Below, piece after piece: positions 1 through 7,846 of a DNA stretch of 64,000 nucleotides (positions are counted from its first letter, which is position 1; each line of letters opens with the position of its first letter). The notes beneath the pieces are model-generated. The model was given only the letters and a program-made list of their open reading frames with translations, was not told where the DNA came from and did no database searches. The stretch covers positions 62,001-126,000 of the forward strand of contig NZ_BMLK01000004.1 in assembly GCF_014645195.1 (NCBI RefSeq), in the 5' to 3' direction. This stretch comes from Novosphingobium indicum (GTDB taxonomy: Bacteria > Pseudomonadota > Alphaproteobacteria > Sphingomonadales > Sphingomonadaceae). A program made the position numbers and the translations under genes.

Positions 1-93
1 GCGGATCTTCGCCAGCGGCACGAGCGCCTCAAGTCCTCCGTTTCGCGCTCTCTGGAAAATCTCGACACGCTGATCGCCGGGCTGCGGCGATGA
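1..93 (+). CDS. C-terminal end of a small coiled-coil-like protein (partial)
   Basis: An open frame runs in from the window edge and stops at 91-93. It encodes the last 30 residues of a protein rich in Arg, Leu and Glu, ending in LDTLIAGLRR. Its TGA overlaps the zapA start as ATGA, so the two are translationally coupled. Small uncharacterised helical proteins occur at this place upstream of zapA in related genomes. The start lies outside the window and no function can be assigned. Confidence 0.6.
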   Translation, partial: ADLRQRHERLKSSVSRSLENLDTLIAGLRR

Positions 94-398
94 GCAATGT
101 CACACTGTCCATCGGCGGCCGCAACTTCACCGTCGCCTGCGCGGACGGCGAGGAAGCGCACATCGGCAAGCTGGCCGCACTGATCGAGGAAAAGGTCACC
201 ACCGCTGGCATGGGCGGGCAGACCGAAACCCGCATGCTGCTCTATGCTGCGCTTCTCCTCGCGGACGACGTGCATGAGCTGAAAAGCCGCGCTGCCGATA
301 TAGCCCTGCCTGCCGATTTCGAGGATCGGCTCGGCCAGATTGCCACACGCATTGAAAATCTTGCGGACGTCCTTGAGGGACGCCCCGTGAACGCCTAG
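90..398 (+). CDS. zapA: cell division protein ZapA
   Basis: This 102-residue protein matches ZapA in size and pattern: an N-terminal strand segment (MSNVTLSIGGRNFTVAC) followed by helices. ZapA binds FtsZ in the cytoplasm and bundles protofilaments at the Z-ring. The start overlaps the stop of the preceding gene (ATGA). Downstream lie a 6S RNA and fau, an order widely conserved in proteobacteria, which supports the call. Nothing in the frame looks damaged. Confidence 0.9.
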   Translation: MSNVTLSIGGRNFTVACADGEEAHIGKLAALIEEKVTTAGMGGQTETRMLLYAALLLADDVHELKSRAADIALPADFEDRLGQIATRIENLADVLEGRPVNA

Positions 399-404
399 AT
401 AGCA

Positions 405-570
405 CTGGACGGGATCTGCCCGGCACGAGCCGTTCGAACATCCCTGAGGCTATAAGCAATCCAAGGGGGCTGTCCCTGCCCGGACCGTGGTCCGACGTAT
501 ATGGCTCCCACCTGACGTTGAGGCGTCAGAGGATTTCTAGGCAACCGACCCATGGTGGATTCCGTCACCT
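405..570 (+). ncRNA. ssrS: 6S RNA
   Basis: The segment between zapA and fau is the usual place of 6S RNA, which binds the sigma70 RNA polymerase holoenzyme in stationary phase. The ends can pair: GACGGGATC at 408-416 with GATTCCGTC at 558-566 (nine pairs, one G-U). Inside are a perfect hairpin CTGACG/CGTCAG at 512-529 and an apical GGACC/GGTCC hairpin near 481-492. The 3' arm contains an ATG (552-554) equivalent to the fau start, so 6S and the ancestral fau start overlapped. Ends are approximate. The 3' arm recurs at 1299-1333. Confidence 0.8.
534..569 (+). repeat. direct repeat, left copy (6S RNA 3' arm)
   Basis: This copy forms the 3' side of the 6S closing stem. It matches 1299-1333 with a few substitutions and one indel. 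Its ATG opens only a short frame (MVDSVTFSTT then stop), a relic of the original fau start. Confidence 0.75.
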
Positions 571-587
571 TTTCAACGACTTAGGCA

Positions 588-636
588 GATTGTTCCAACA
601 TTCAAACCTGTTTGAACTGGGCTTTTTGGAACGATC
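588..636. repeat. inverted repeat pair, left end of element A
   Basis: GATTGTTCCAA (588-598) is repeated in inverted form as TTGGAACGATC (626-636) with one mismatch. A smaller palindrome, TTCAAAC-CT-GTTTGAA, sits between them (601-616). The same arms recur at 1215-1258, so a protein-binding site of a recombinase is a reasonable inference. Confidence 0.5.
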
Positions 637-732
637 GTCTCAACTACTTGAAACTCTTAGCCTGTTCGAACGGTGTCATTTTCCTACAGGGCATATTGTA
701 GTATGTCGCTAACTTCTCGCTGCACAGTGGTG

Positions 733-1149
733 CTAATGCTGCGCCCCATTCTTGCACGGCCAAGCAATCCTGAGAGCATAGAGCATTGATGTGAGCCCTT
801 GCTCATTCGGCTTCCAAACACCGGCCTTTTCGAAATATTCAACGTACACAGCAGCCATCTCGCTGGCCAAATTTGCATCAGTCCGCGGGTTTGATGGGAT
901 ACAATATTGCCATTGATTGCCTGGCTTCATGCGGCTCGAATATCCCATTGCGACGAGCGCAGTTCCCACACATTGAGCCGCCGAGTAAGGCCTGTATTGA
1001 GCGTCGTTCTTTGGAACATCGTCGTTCCTCAAAAATAGGCTGCAGCCGATGTAGGTTTCCCGCGCTGTTGGCCCTTGATCAGATGCAGATGCGCCAGTCG
1101 GGCATTGAGATCCAACGGTTAGCGCTGCCGAGAGAATGCGCTTCAACAT
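733..1149 (-). CDS. exported Rap1a/Tai-like protein, orphan cargo
   Basis: This 138-residue protein starts at ATG 1149 behind GGAGG. A short N-terminal hydrophobic stretch after Lys-Arg suggests export. The mature part has the spacing of the Rap1a/Tai family: a YIGCSLFL segment near the N-terminus, a central YCIPSNPRTDANLA segment, and a terminal LRIAWPC. Family members include immunity proteins to type VI amidase effectors such as Ssp1/Tae4. No effector gene is adjacent. It is the only gene of the insertion between 6S RNA and fau. Family membership is from motif pattern only, and the function here is unknown. Confidence 0.6.
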   Translation of the reverse strand: MLKRILSAALTVGSQCPTGASASDQGPTARETYIGCSLFLRNDDVPKNDAQYRPYSAAQCVGTALVAMGYSSRMKPGNQWQYCIPSNPRTDANLASEMAAVYVEYFEKAGVWKPNEQGLTSMLYALRIAWPCKNGAQH

Positions 1150-1214
1150 TATTTTGCCTCCGCAAATTGACCGCCCCAAAGACGTGTAGGCATAGCGCTT
1201 AATATGATAGGATT

Positions 1215-1258
1215 ATCGTTCCAACTTTTCGCCAAATTTCTAGCATTTTTGGAACGAT
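1215..1258. repeat. inverted repeat pair, right end of element A
   Basis: ATCGTTCCAA (1215-1224) and TTGGAACGAT (1249-1258) are perfect inverted copies separated by 24 bases. They match the pair at 588-636 in sequence and order. Confidence 0.55.
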
Positions 1259-1267
1259 TTCACCCTG

Positions 1268-1282
1268 CAAACCCGCAGAAAT
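1268..1282 (+). repeat. 15-mer shared with the tRNA-Asn element
   Basis: CAAACCCGCAGAAAT lies 16 bases before the right direct repeat (1299). The identical 15-mer is at 26067-26081, 17 bases before the distal tRNA-Asn repeat. Confidence 0.7.
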
Positions 1283-1298
1283 GCGTTGTCCTGCCGAC

Positions 1299-1333
1299 TT
1301 TCTAGGAAAACGACCCATGGTGGACCCGTCACC
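1299..1333 (+). repeat. direct repeat, right copy (fau start region)
   Basis: This is a degenerate copy of the 6S 3' arm containing the ATG used by fau (1317). Compared with the left copy it has TAGGAAAA in place of TAGGCAAC, which gives fau a better ribosome-binding site. It pairs less well with the 6S 5' arm. Confidence 0.75.
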
Positions 1334-1922
1334 CCCAAGGCATCCCGCCGACCACAAGAAGACCTTGCGCAAGGCCTTTCGCGAGGCCCGCGCGGCGCAT
1401 GTCGCGGCCTTGCCGGAGAGCCTGCGGGCACTCGTTCTCAATCGCCCGCCGGGACCCGTGACCGGCATGATACCATCCGACGCAACCGTGGGCCTCTATC
1501 ATGCCGTGGGCTCCGAAGCCCCGACGCATGGGTGGGCGCGCTGGCTCTCCGAGAACGGGCATCCGATCGCTCTTCCCTGGTTTGGCGAACGCGATGCGCC
1601 GATGGAATTCCGTCTATGGGACAATCCCTGGGATGAGGACGCCCTGCTGCAGGGCCCTTGGGGTGCTCTTCAACCGCCAGAAGGCGATGGTCCGGTGGTT
1701 CCGCAGTTCCTCGTGGTGCCGTTGCTGGCATTCACGCCAAGCGGCCGGAGGCTCGGCCAGGGCGGCGGTCATTATGACCGCTGGCTGGATGCCCATCCCG
1801 ACGTTCCTGCAATCGGGCTTGCATGGGACTGCCAGATCGCCGAGGAGCTGCCGCACGAAGACCATGATCGCCACCTCGCGGCCGTGGTGACACCGACACG
1901 TATCTACGAAGGACAGATGTGA
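1317..1922 (+). CDS. fau: 5-formyltetrahydrofolate cyclo-ligase
   Basis: This 201-residue cytosolic enzyme converts 5-formyl-THF to 5,10-methenyl-THF using ATP. An N-terminal basic helix (KKTLRKAFREARAAH) and the C-terminal glycine-rich signature RRLGQGGGHYDRWL are typical of the family. I chose ATG 1317 because it has AGGA ten bases upstream and lies at the point matching the usual start. A longer frame from 1281 would read through the direct repeat. The gene is separated from 6S RNA by the insertion. The next gene starts two bases after its stop. Confidence 0.9.
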   Translation: MVDPSPPRHPADHKKTLRKAFREARAAHVAALPESLRALVLNRPPGPVTGMIPSDATVGLYHAVGSEAPTHGWARWLSENGHPIALPWFGERDAPMEFRLWDNPWDEDALLQGPWGALQPPEGDGPVVPQFLVVPLLAFTPSGRRLGQGGGHYDRWLDAHPDVPAIGLAWDCQIAEELPHEDHDRHLAAVVTPTRIYEGQM

Positions 1923-1923
1923 C

Positions 1924-2139
1924 ATGCGCGAGGCCCCGACATGGCGGATACCGATCGGCGTCCTGCTGCTGGTCGTCGCGCTGGCTTTCTATGGCATAGC
2001 CGTCGCCACATTCGTCCCGCCGCTGATCGGCGAGTGGAATGCGCTTGCCCAGACGCCCGTCTACGTCGTGCTCGGCATTGTCTGGATCCTCCCCTTGCGG
2101 CGGTTCCTGATCTGGATGGAAACGGGCCGCTGGGGCTGA
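1924..2139 (+). CDS. DUF2842 small membrane protein
   Basis: The 71-residue protein has two predicted membrane segments (about 9-30 and 43-58) and a C-terminal FLIWMETGRWG typical of DUF2842 proteins of alphaproteobacteria. It begins directly after the fau stop, so it is probably co-translated. Function is unknown for the family. Confidence 0.75.
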   Translation: MREAPTWRIPIGVLLLVVALAFYGIAVATFVPPLIGEWNALAQTPVYVVLGIVWILPLRRFLIWMETGRWG

Positions 2140-2171
2140 ACGCATCAGACCCCCATCGCAGCCAATAAAAA

Positions 2172-2195
2172 AGGCCGGGTTTCCCCGGCCTCGTT
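2172..2195. terminator. bidirectional intrinsic terminator
   Basis: AGGCCGGG/CCCGGCCT forms an 8-bp stem with a TTTC loop. There are T residues on the plus side and a run of six on the minus side. It ends the fau-DUF2842 unit and the minus-strand tRNA-Asp genes. Confidence 0.8.
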
Positions 2196-2226
2196 TTGTT
2201 TGCTGCGGCAGCCACTTCGTGAGAAG

Positions 2227-2303
2227 TGGCGCGAGTGACGGGACTCGAACCCGCGACCTTCGGCGTGACAGGCCGACACTCTAACCAACTGAGCTACACC
2301 CGC
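2227..2303 (-). tRNA. tRNA-Asp (GTC), copy 1
   Basis: The reverse complement folds as a full cloverleaf with acceptor arm GCGGGTG/CACTCGC, anticodon loop CTGTCAC (GTC) and an encoded CCA. An identical copy lies 147 bases away. Confidence 0.95.
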
Positions 2304-2373
2304 GCAGCTATATCTCGATCAAGTCGCGCCTGATCATCCGCATCTCTTCCGGTTTCCCGGTAGAGTTCCCAAG

Positions 2374-2450
2374 TGGCGCGAGTGACGGGACTCGAACCCG
2401 CGACCTTCGGCGTGACAGGCCGACACTCTAACCAACTGAGCTACACCCGC
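2374..2450 (-). tRNA. tRNA-Asp (GTC), copy 2
   Basis: This is identical over 77 nt to the copy at 2227-2303, with anticodon GTC and encoded CCA. The two are in tandem and probably transcribed together from upstream of 2450. Confidence 0.95.
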
Positions 2451-2649
2451 GTACTTTGCGGTGCGTCCGCTTGGGAGCCGCGCCACTAAGACAGCCATGG
2501 GGGCCTGTCAACTGCCTTGCCTAGGGGTGGACGATTTTTTGTGTCGCACCGTTCCAGCACTGTGCGCTGGCCTCTGAATTAACCATATTTTCGCGAACCC
2601 GCGGCATGTTCCATCTGGTCCGCAACCGGGCTGACAGGAACCCGATATC

Positions 2650-3099
2650 GTGCCTTGGAACCGCAAAGCGCTCTTCGTCTCTGCCATCGCCCTCGCAGGC
2701 GCATTCAACGGCCCGGCCCGGGCCGCTCCGGTCGTCGCGACCGACAGTGCCGTCTTCGTTGAACGAATCGCGCCCGATACGAGCCGCCGGCTCGAACCGG
2801 CCAGCAGGCTGGCCCGCGGCGATCGTGTGGTGACTGTCGTGCGCTGGTACCGAATGGGCGGTGACGGCGGCTTCGTGATTACCAACCCCTTGCCCGCATC
2901 CCTGGCCTATGAAGAAAGCGCCTCGGACTTCCAGGAAGTCTCGGTCGATGGCGGGCGAACCTGGGGCCATCTGGAAAATCTGCGCATAGGCACGCGTGAC
3001 GCAACGCCTGAAGACGTCACCCACGTTCGATGGCGTATCCCCGCCAGCAGCGCTGCACGGGGACGCGGCGAAATCGTCTACGCCGGAACGGTCCGCTAG
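2650..3099 (+). CDS. exported protein of unknown function
   Basis: This 149-residue protein starts at GTG 2650 and has a clear signal peptide (ALFVSAIALAGAFNGPARAA). The mature part is beta-rich, with a positively charged segment RLARGDRVVTVVRWYRMGG and the phrase FQEVSVDGGRTWG. It resembles the extracellular repeat (DUF11-like) domains seen in sphingomonad surface proteins, but I cannot name a family. It converges with the E2 gene, leaving only nine bases between them. Confidence 0.6.
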   Translation: MPWNRKALFVSAIALAGAFNGPARAAPVVATDSAVFVERIAPDTSRRLEPASRLARGDRVVTVVRWYRMGGDGGFVITNPLPASLAYEESASDFQEVSVDGGRTWGHLENLRIGTRDATPEDVTHVRWRIPASSAARGRGEIVYAGTVR

Positions 3100-3108
3100 A
3101 TCCTGCGC

Positions 3109-4473
3109 TCAGCCCGCAAGGATCAGCGCAGGCGCTTCGATCAGCTTCCTGAGATCCTGCGCAAAGCTGGCAGCATCCCATCCGTCGACGACGCGGTGGT
3201 CGCAGCTCATCGAGATGTTCATCAGCTTGCGCTTTTCGACGCGTTCGGCGCCGCTCGCATCGCGCACGAACATCGGGCGCTCGACGATACGGTTGGGGCC
3301 GATGATCGCCACTTCGGGACGATTGATGACCGGTGTTGTCACCACACCGCCCATCGGGCCGAGCGAGGTGACGGTAATCGTCGATCCGGAAAGCTCCGCC
3401 GACTTCGCCGATCCGTCGCGCGCAGCGTTGGCCAGACGCGAGATTTCGGTGGCCAGCTGCCAGAGGTTGCGATCCTGTGCATCGCGGATCACCGGAACCA
3501 TCAGTCCTGCCGGCGTCTGCGCCGCCATGCCGAGATGGACCGAGCCATAGCGCGTCACGACACCGGCTTCGTCGTCGTAGTGCGCATTGAGCATCGGATA
3601 TTTCGGCATGAGCTTGCAGATTGCCGAAATCAGGAACGGCAGCATCGTCAGCTTGGGGCGGTCGCCCCGCCCTTCATTGAGTTGCGCGCGTAGCTCTTCG
3701 AGCGCCGTGACGTCGTATTCCTCGACATAGGCGAAGTGCGGGATGTTGCGCTTCGAGGCGGCCATGTTCTCGGCAATGCGGCGACGCAGGCCGATGACGC
3801 GGACCTGCTCATCCCACCCCTTCTGCCCGGCAGGCTGGAAGCCGCCGGCGGAGTTGTAGGCCAGGAACGCATCGAGGTCGGCGTGACGGACACGGCCATC
3901 TTCGGCGGGACGGACCTCACCAAGATCAATGCCGAGGTCCTGCGCACGCTTGCGCACCGCCGGACTGGCCATGACCTTGGACTGTCCGGCGGCAGCCCGG
4001 GCAGCCGGAGCCTTGGTACCTGTCGCCGCCGGAGCGGTCTCTGCCTTCGGCTTGGCCGCAGGTTCGGGCGATGGCTCCGGTGCAGGCGCAGGCTTGGGAG
4101 CCAGGGCCGTCTCGGGAGCGGCAGCCGCGACACGATCAACGTCACCCGCATCGGGGTTTTCCGCCTCAATCCGCTCCTCGACCTCTTCGTCCTTGGGAGC
4201 GGGACCACCGGCATCCTTCTCGTTGCCGGCACCTTCGACTTCGATCACCACCAGGGGCGAGCCGATGGCGATAACGTCGCCGGCATCGCCGCCGACTTCG
4301 ATCACCTTGCCGGCGACGGGGCTTTCCATTTCGACAGTTGCCTTGTCGGTCATCATGTCGGCCAGGCGGCCGTCTTCCTCGACGGTATCCCCAACCTTCA
4401 CGTGCCAGGCGACAATCTCGGCCTCGGCGATGCCTTCACCGATGTCGGGAAGGCGGAATGTATAGCGACCCAT
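3109..4473 (-). CDS. bkdB: branched-chain 2-oxoacid dehydrogenase E2 (dihydrolipoyl acyltransferase)
   Basis: The 454-residue protein has three parts in order. First is a lipoyl domain (about 1-80) with the lipoylation motif TDKATVEM. Next, after an Ala/Pro-rich linker, is a peripheral subunit-binding domain (about 165-205, SPAVRKRAQDLGIDL). Last is the catalytic domain ending in SCDHRVVDGWDAA, which holds the active-site His and Asp. It transfers acyl groups from valine, leucine and isoleucine-derived 2-oxoacids to CoA. The gene lies directly after E1 beta with a four-base gap, and E1 alpha, E1 beta and E2 form one transcription unit. No E3 gene is in the window. Confidence 0.9.
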   Translation of the reverse strand: MGRYTFRLPDIGEGIAEAEIVAWHVKVGDTVEEDGRLADMMTDKATVEMESPVAGKVIEVGGDAGDVIAIGSPLVVIEVEGAGNEKDAGGPAPKDEEVEERIEAENPDAGDVDRVAAAAPETALAPKPAPAPEPSPEPAAKPKAETAPAATGTKAPAARAAAGQSKVMASPAVRKRAQDLGIDLGEVRPAEDGRVRHADLDAFLAYNSAGGFQPAGQKGWDEQVRVIGLRRRIAENMAASKRNIPHFAYVEEYDVTALEELRAQLNEGRGDRPKLTMLPFLISAICKLMPKYPMLNAHYDDEAGVVTRYGSVHLGMAAQTPAGLMVPVIRDAQDRNLWQLATEISRLANAARDGSAKSAELSGSTITVTSLGPMGGVVTTPVINRPEVAIIGPNRIVERPMFVRDASGAERVEKRKLMNISMSCDHRVVDGWDAASFAQDLRKLIEAPALILAG

Positions 4474-4477
4474 TGGA

Positions 4478-5530
4478 TCAATCCTTCATCAGCCGGTCCA
4501 CCGCCTCGCCAATGCGGACGGGACCGGGGAAATAAGCCCATTCAAGGCTGTGCGGGTACGGCGTGTCGAAGCCGGTCACGCGCTCGATCGGCGCTTCCAG
4601 GTGATAGAAGCAACGCTCCTGCACGAGCGAAACCAGTTCCGCGCCGAAGCCGGAAGTCTTGGTCGCCTCGTGTATCACCAGACATTTCCCGGTCTTTTCC
4701 ACGGACTTTTCCACAGCATCGATGTCGAGCGGGACAAGCGTGCGCAGGTCGATGATCTCGGCATCGACGCCCTTTTGCGCCAGCACCGCCTCGGCCACGT
4801 GTACCATCGTTCCGTAGACCAGCACGGTCATGGCCGAGCCTTCGCGCACGGTGCGCGCCTTGCCGAGCGGGATAGAATAGTACCCCTCGGGCACCTTGCC
4901 GCCCGAATGCGACTTCCACGTCTTGGACGGGCTGTCGTAATTGCCGTCGAAGGGGCCGTTGTAGATGCGCTTGGGCTCGAAGAAGATCACCGGATCGTTG
5001 TCTTCGATTGCGGCGATCAGCAGGCCCTTGGCATCGTGCGGGGTCGAGGGGATCACTGTCTTCAGGCCTGCAACATGCGTGAACAGCGCTTCGGGGCTCT
5101 GGCTATGCGTCTGACCACCGAAAATGCCGCCGCCGAAAGGCGAGCGCACCGTCAGCGGGGATGTGAACTGCCCGGCCGAACGATACCGCATGCGCGCCGC
5201 TTCGGAGATCAACTGGTCTAGCCCGGGATAGATATAGTCGGCGAACTGGATCTCCGGCACCGGGCGCAAGCCATAGGCTGCCATGCCCACCGCGGCACCG
5301 ATGATGCCGCACTCGTTGATCGGGGAATCGAACACGCGGTTCTTCCCGTATTTCTTCTGCAACCCGGCGGTGGCGCGAAACACCCCGCCGAAATAGCCCA
5401 CGTCCTCACCGAGCACGACGACGTCGGGGTCATGGCCCATCATGACATCGAGCGCGTCGTTGATCGCCTCGATCATGTTCATCTGCCGGGTCGGGGCCTC
5501 GTGGAGGCTGACCGCGTCCTCTTCCAGCAT
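4478..5530 (-). CDS. bkdA2: branched-chain 2-oxoacid dehydrogenase E1 beta subunit
   Basis: This is a 350-residue transketolase-like E1 beta subunit. Recognisable segments include VVLGEDVGYFGGVFRAT and the C-terminal PYPHSLEWAYFPGP. With E1 alpha it decarboxylates branched-chain 2-oxoacids using thiamine diphosphate. I chose ATG 5530, which follows GGAG and lies five bases after the E1 alpha stop. A GTG at 5548 is possible but has a poorer site. It is transcribed between E1 alpha and E2. Confidence 0.9.
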   Translation of the reverse strand: MLEEDAVSLHEAPTRQMNMIEAINDALDVMMGHDPDVVVLGEDVGYFGGVFRATAGLQKKYGKNRVFDSPINECGIIGAAVGMAAYGLRPVPEIQFADYIYPGLDQLISEAARMRYRSAGQFTSPLTVRSPFGGGIFGGQTHSQSPEALFTHVAGLKTVIPSTPHDAKGLLIAAIEDNDPVIFFEPKRIYNGPFDGNYDSPSKTWKSHSGGKVPEGYYSIPLGKARTVREGSAMTVLVYGTMVHVAEAVLAQKGVDAEIIDLRTLVPLDIDAVEKSVEKTGKCLVIHEATKTSGFGAELVSLVQERCFYHLEAPIERVTGFDTPYPHSLEWAYFPGPVRIGEAVDRLMKD

Positions 5531-5535
5531 GCCCC

Positions 5536-6840
5536 CTACTCCTTCCACTCTGGAAACTTGGTTCGTCGTTCGCTGATCGCCTGATCGGCCTGTTCGCGAA
5601 GATTCCAGGGCAGGTCTTCGAAAACGTCCTCGAACATCGTGTGGAACGGATGATGCAGACCATGGCCGAGGATGCCGTTCTTCTCGGCCTCCTTGGTTGC
5701 CGTACGGACTTCCTCGGCAAGCGCCTTGTCCATTTCCGCGTGCTGCTCATCGGACCATTCGCCGAGCCCGATAAGGTGGTTCTTCAGGCGCATCACCGGA
5801 TCGCCCAGCGGCCATTCCTCCGCCTCACGCGCCGAGCGGTAGGCGCTCGGGTCGTCGGAGGTCGAATGGCCTTCGGCGCGGTAGGTGAAATGCTCGATAA
5901 GCGTGGGTCCCTTGTTTGCCCGCGCGCGGTTGGCCGCCCAGTCCATCGCGGCGTAGACGGCAAGCGCGTCGTTGCCATCTACCCGGAGCCCGGCAATGCC
6001 ATAGCCGTTGGCACGCGCTGCGAAGGTCGTGCGCTCGGATCCGGCAAAGCCCGAAAAGCTCGAAATCGCCCACTGATTGTTGACGACGTTGAGGACGACC
6101 GGCGCGTTATAAACCGCAGCAAAGGTCATCGCGGCGTGGAAATCGCCTTCCGCGCTCGATCCTTCGCCGATGAAGCTGGTGGCGATGCGGGTATCGCCCT
6201 TGATCGCACTGGCCATCGACCAGCCCACAGCCTGCGGGAATTGCGTGGCAAGATTGCCCGAGATCGTGAAGAAGCCGTAGTCCTTCGCCGAATACATGAT
6301 CGGCAGCTGCCGTCCTTTCAGGCGGTCCGCACGGTTCGAGTAGATCTGGTTGATCATCTCGACGAGCGGATAGCCGCGCGAAATCAGGATACCCTGCTGG
6401 CGATAGCTGGGGAAGACCATGTCGTCGTCGGCCAGAGCGAAAGCACAGGCCACTGAAATCGCCTCTTCGCCGGTCGACTTCATGTAGAAGCTGGTCTTGC
6501 CCTGCCTCTGCCCGCGATACATGCGGTCGTCGAAGGCGCGCGTGAGCGCCATTGTGCGCAGCATGCCGCGCAGAGTCTCAGGATCGAGCTTGGGATCCCA
6601 CGGGCCGACGGCCTGGTCGTTCTCATCGAGAACACGAATCAGATCGGTCGTGAGCGGCCAGGTTTCGTTTGCCTCACACGCCTCGTCCGGACGGCGCGCA
6701 GTGCCCGCTTCCGGTATCTCGAGATGCGAATAATCCACGACGTCGCCCGGCCGGTACCGGGGTTCGGGGACATAGAATTCCAGCGGCGGCAGATTACCCC
6801 GCGGCTTACCTGATCTAACCGGACCTTCGGCCATTTTCAT
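5536..6840 (-). CDS. bkdA1: branched-chain 2-oxoacid dehydrogenase E1 alpha subunit
   Basis: The 434-residue thiamine-diphosphate-dependent subunit carries the TPP motif from GEGSSAEGDFH to NNQWAIS. It also has the phosphorylation-loop-type sequence EHFTYRAEGHSTSDDPSAYR, where the Asp-Asp-Pro pattern is typical of branched-chain rather than pyruvate E1. The N-terminal extension (LPPLEFYVPEPRYRPGD) also fits BCKDH E1 alpha. It is the first gene of the bkd unit and starts at ATG 6840 behind GGGAGAG. About 130 bases separate it from the enoyl-CoA hydratase gene upstream, and a shared role in branched-chain amino-acid breakdown is plausible. Confidence 0.9.
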   Translation of the reverse strand: MKMAEGPVRSGKPRGNLPPLEFYVPEPRYRPGDVVDYSHLEIPEAGTARRPDEACEANETWPLTTDLIRVLDENDQAVGPWDPKLDPETLRGMLRTMALTRAFDDRMYRGQRQGKTSFYMKSTGEEAISVACAFALADDDMVFPSYRQQGILISRGYPLVEMINQIYSNRADRLKGRQLPIMYSAKDYGFFTISGNLATQFPQAVGWSMASAIKGDTRIATSFIGEGSSAEGDFHAAMTFAAVYNAPVVLNVVNNQWAISSFSGFAGSERTTFAARANGYGIAGLRVDGNDALAVYAAMDWAANRARANKGPTLIEHFTYRAEGHSTSDDPSAYRSAREAEEWPLGDPVMRLKNHLIGLGEWSDEQHAEMDKALAEEVRTATKEAEKNGILGHGLHHPFHTMFEDVFEDLPWNLREQADQAISERRTKFPEWKE

Positions 6841-6973
6841 GCTCTCCCGTCATGGTCGGGCCGCAAGAACCTTGAGCATCAAAATTCTACGGTGAGGTCA
6901 TATTATTACGCACTCCCGCAATGTCAATCGCGCGTGATGCACAGCGGAAGCAGACCCTCCACCGAAGCAACGC

Positions 6974-7753
6974 CTATCTTCCGGTAAAGTTCGCTGCGCG
7001 CCGCTCGAACACGGCAGCCACCCCTTCGGCATAGTCCGCAGTCCCCTTGAGCGCGGTCTGCTCAGCGTGTTCGTGCTCCATGGCTTCCACCACTTTCGCG
7101 GGCAGGTCACCCGTCAGCGTCGAACGAATGGCGACAAGCGCAAGCGGCGCGTTGCAGGCGATCTCTTCCGCCATGGCCAGCGCGTCGGCTTCCAGGCTCT
7201 CTGCCGGGGCCACCCGATCCGCCAGCCCCCATTCGAATGCCTCTTCTGCCTTGATGCGGTTGCCGCTCAGCATCATCCACGAGGCCTTCTGCGTCCCGAC
7301 GATGCGCGGCAGCGTGTGGGTAATGGCAAAGCCGGGGTGGAATCCCAGCTTCACGAAGTTCGCGGAAAACCGTGCGGCAGGTGATGCGATCCGGAAGTCC
7401 GCCGCGAGCGCCAGCCCCAGACCGGCGCCGATCGCCGCGCCTTGCACCACTGCTATCATCGGCTTCTTGCGCTTCATGATCCGCGCCGCGTTCTGATAGA
7501 ACAGGGCGATTTCATTCATGCCCTCGGCGCCCTGCACTTCATCGGCACCGGCAAGATTGGCCCCGCCGCAAAACACCTTGCCTTCGGCGGTCAGCAGAAT
7601 GCAGCGCGTGTCGATGTCCGCATCCATCACATCGATCGCATCGGCCAGGGCGCAAAGCATCCCCGACGAGGCAAAGTTATGGGGCGGCGCGGAGAAATGG
7701 ATCTCGCCGACATGGCCATGATTGCGGGTGGTTACGTCGAATGTCACGAACAA
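6974..7753 (-). CDS. enoyl-CoA hydratase/isomerase family protein
   Basis: The 259-residue protein is a crotonase-fold enzyme. The oxyanion-hole segments are visible as VFCGGANLAGADE and AVVQGAAIGAGLGLALAADFRIA. The usual catalytic Glu after the second glycine-rich helix is not clear: the segment reads RFSANFVKLGFHPGF, with Gly-Phe-His-Pro where hydratases have Glu-hydrophobic. The exact reaction is therefore open, and it may be a hydratase or isomerase of unknown substrate. It lies upstream of the bkd genes on the same strand, which suggests a role in acyl-CoA breakdown. Confidence 0.8.
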   Translation of the reverse strand: MFVTFDVTTRNHGHVGEIHFSAPPHNFASSGMLCALADAIDVMDADIDTRCILLTAEGKVFCGGANLAGADEVQGAEGMNEIALFYQNAARIMKRKKPMIAVVQGAAIGAGLGLALAADFRIASPAARFSANFVKLGFHPGFAITHTLPRIVGTQKASWMMLSGNRIKAEEAFEWGLADRVAPAESLEADALAMAEEIACNAPLALVAIRSTLTGDLPAKVVEAMEHEHAEQTALKGTADYAEGVAAVFERRAANFTGR

Positions 7754-7846
7754 GCCCTTTCGCTGCGCAGAAGTGCGCCCGGGCTGTATCCGACATTACG
7801 GGATGTCAAGCCGCGCAGCGCCGGATGTTGGCGCCTCAATATCTGT

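Larger units (their letters stand above)
534..1333. mobile_element. small insertion at the 3' end of the 6S RNA gene (element A)
   Basis: About 0.77 kb separates 6S RNA from fau, which normally abut. The 6S 3' arm (534-569) is repeated imperfectly at 1299-1333. Two blocks are identical: TTTCTAGG, and a 14-mer CGACCCATGGTGGA at 546-559 and 1311-1324. Inside each end lies an inverted-repeat pair around GTTCCAA/TTGGAAC, at 588-636 and 1215-1258. The interior is visibly richer in A/T and carries one gene on the minus strand. No recombinase is present. This is the layout of an element integrated at an RNA gene 3' end: the left copy keeps 6S intact and the right copy supplies the fau ribosome site and start. 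CAAACCCGCAGAAAT at 1268-1282 recurs in the tRNA-Asn element. Confidence 0.6.

Noticed and set aside
2227..2450. Tandem tRNA-Asp genes as attachment repeats of an island
   Set aside because: Both copies are complete and identical and only 70 bases of ordinary spacer lie between, so simple duplication explains them.
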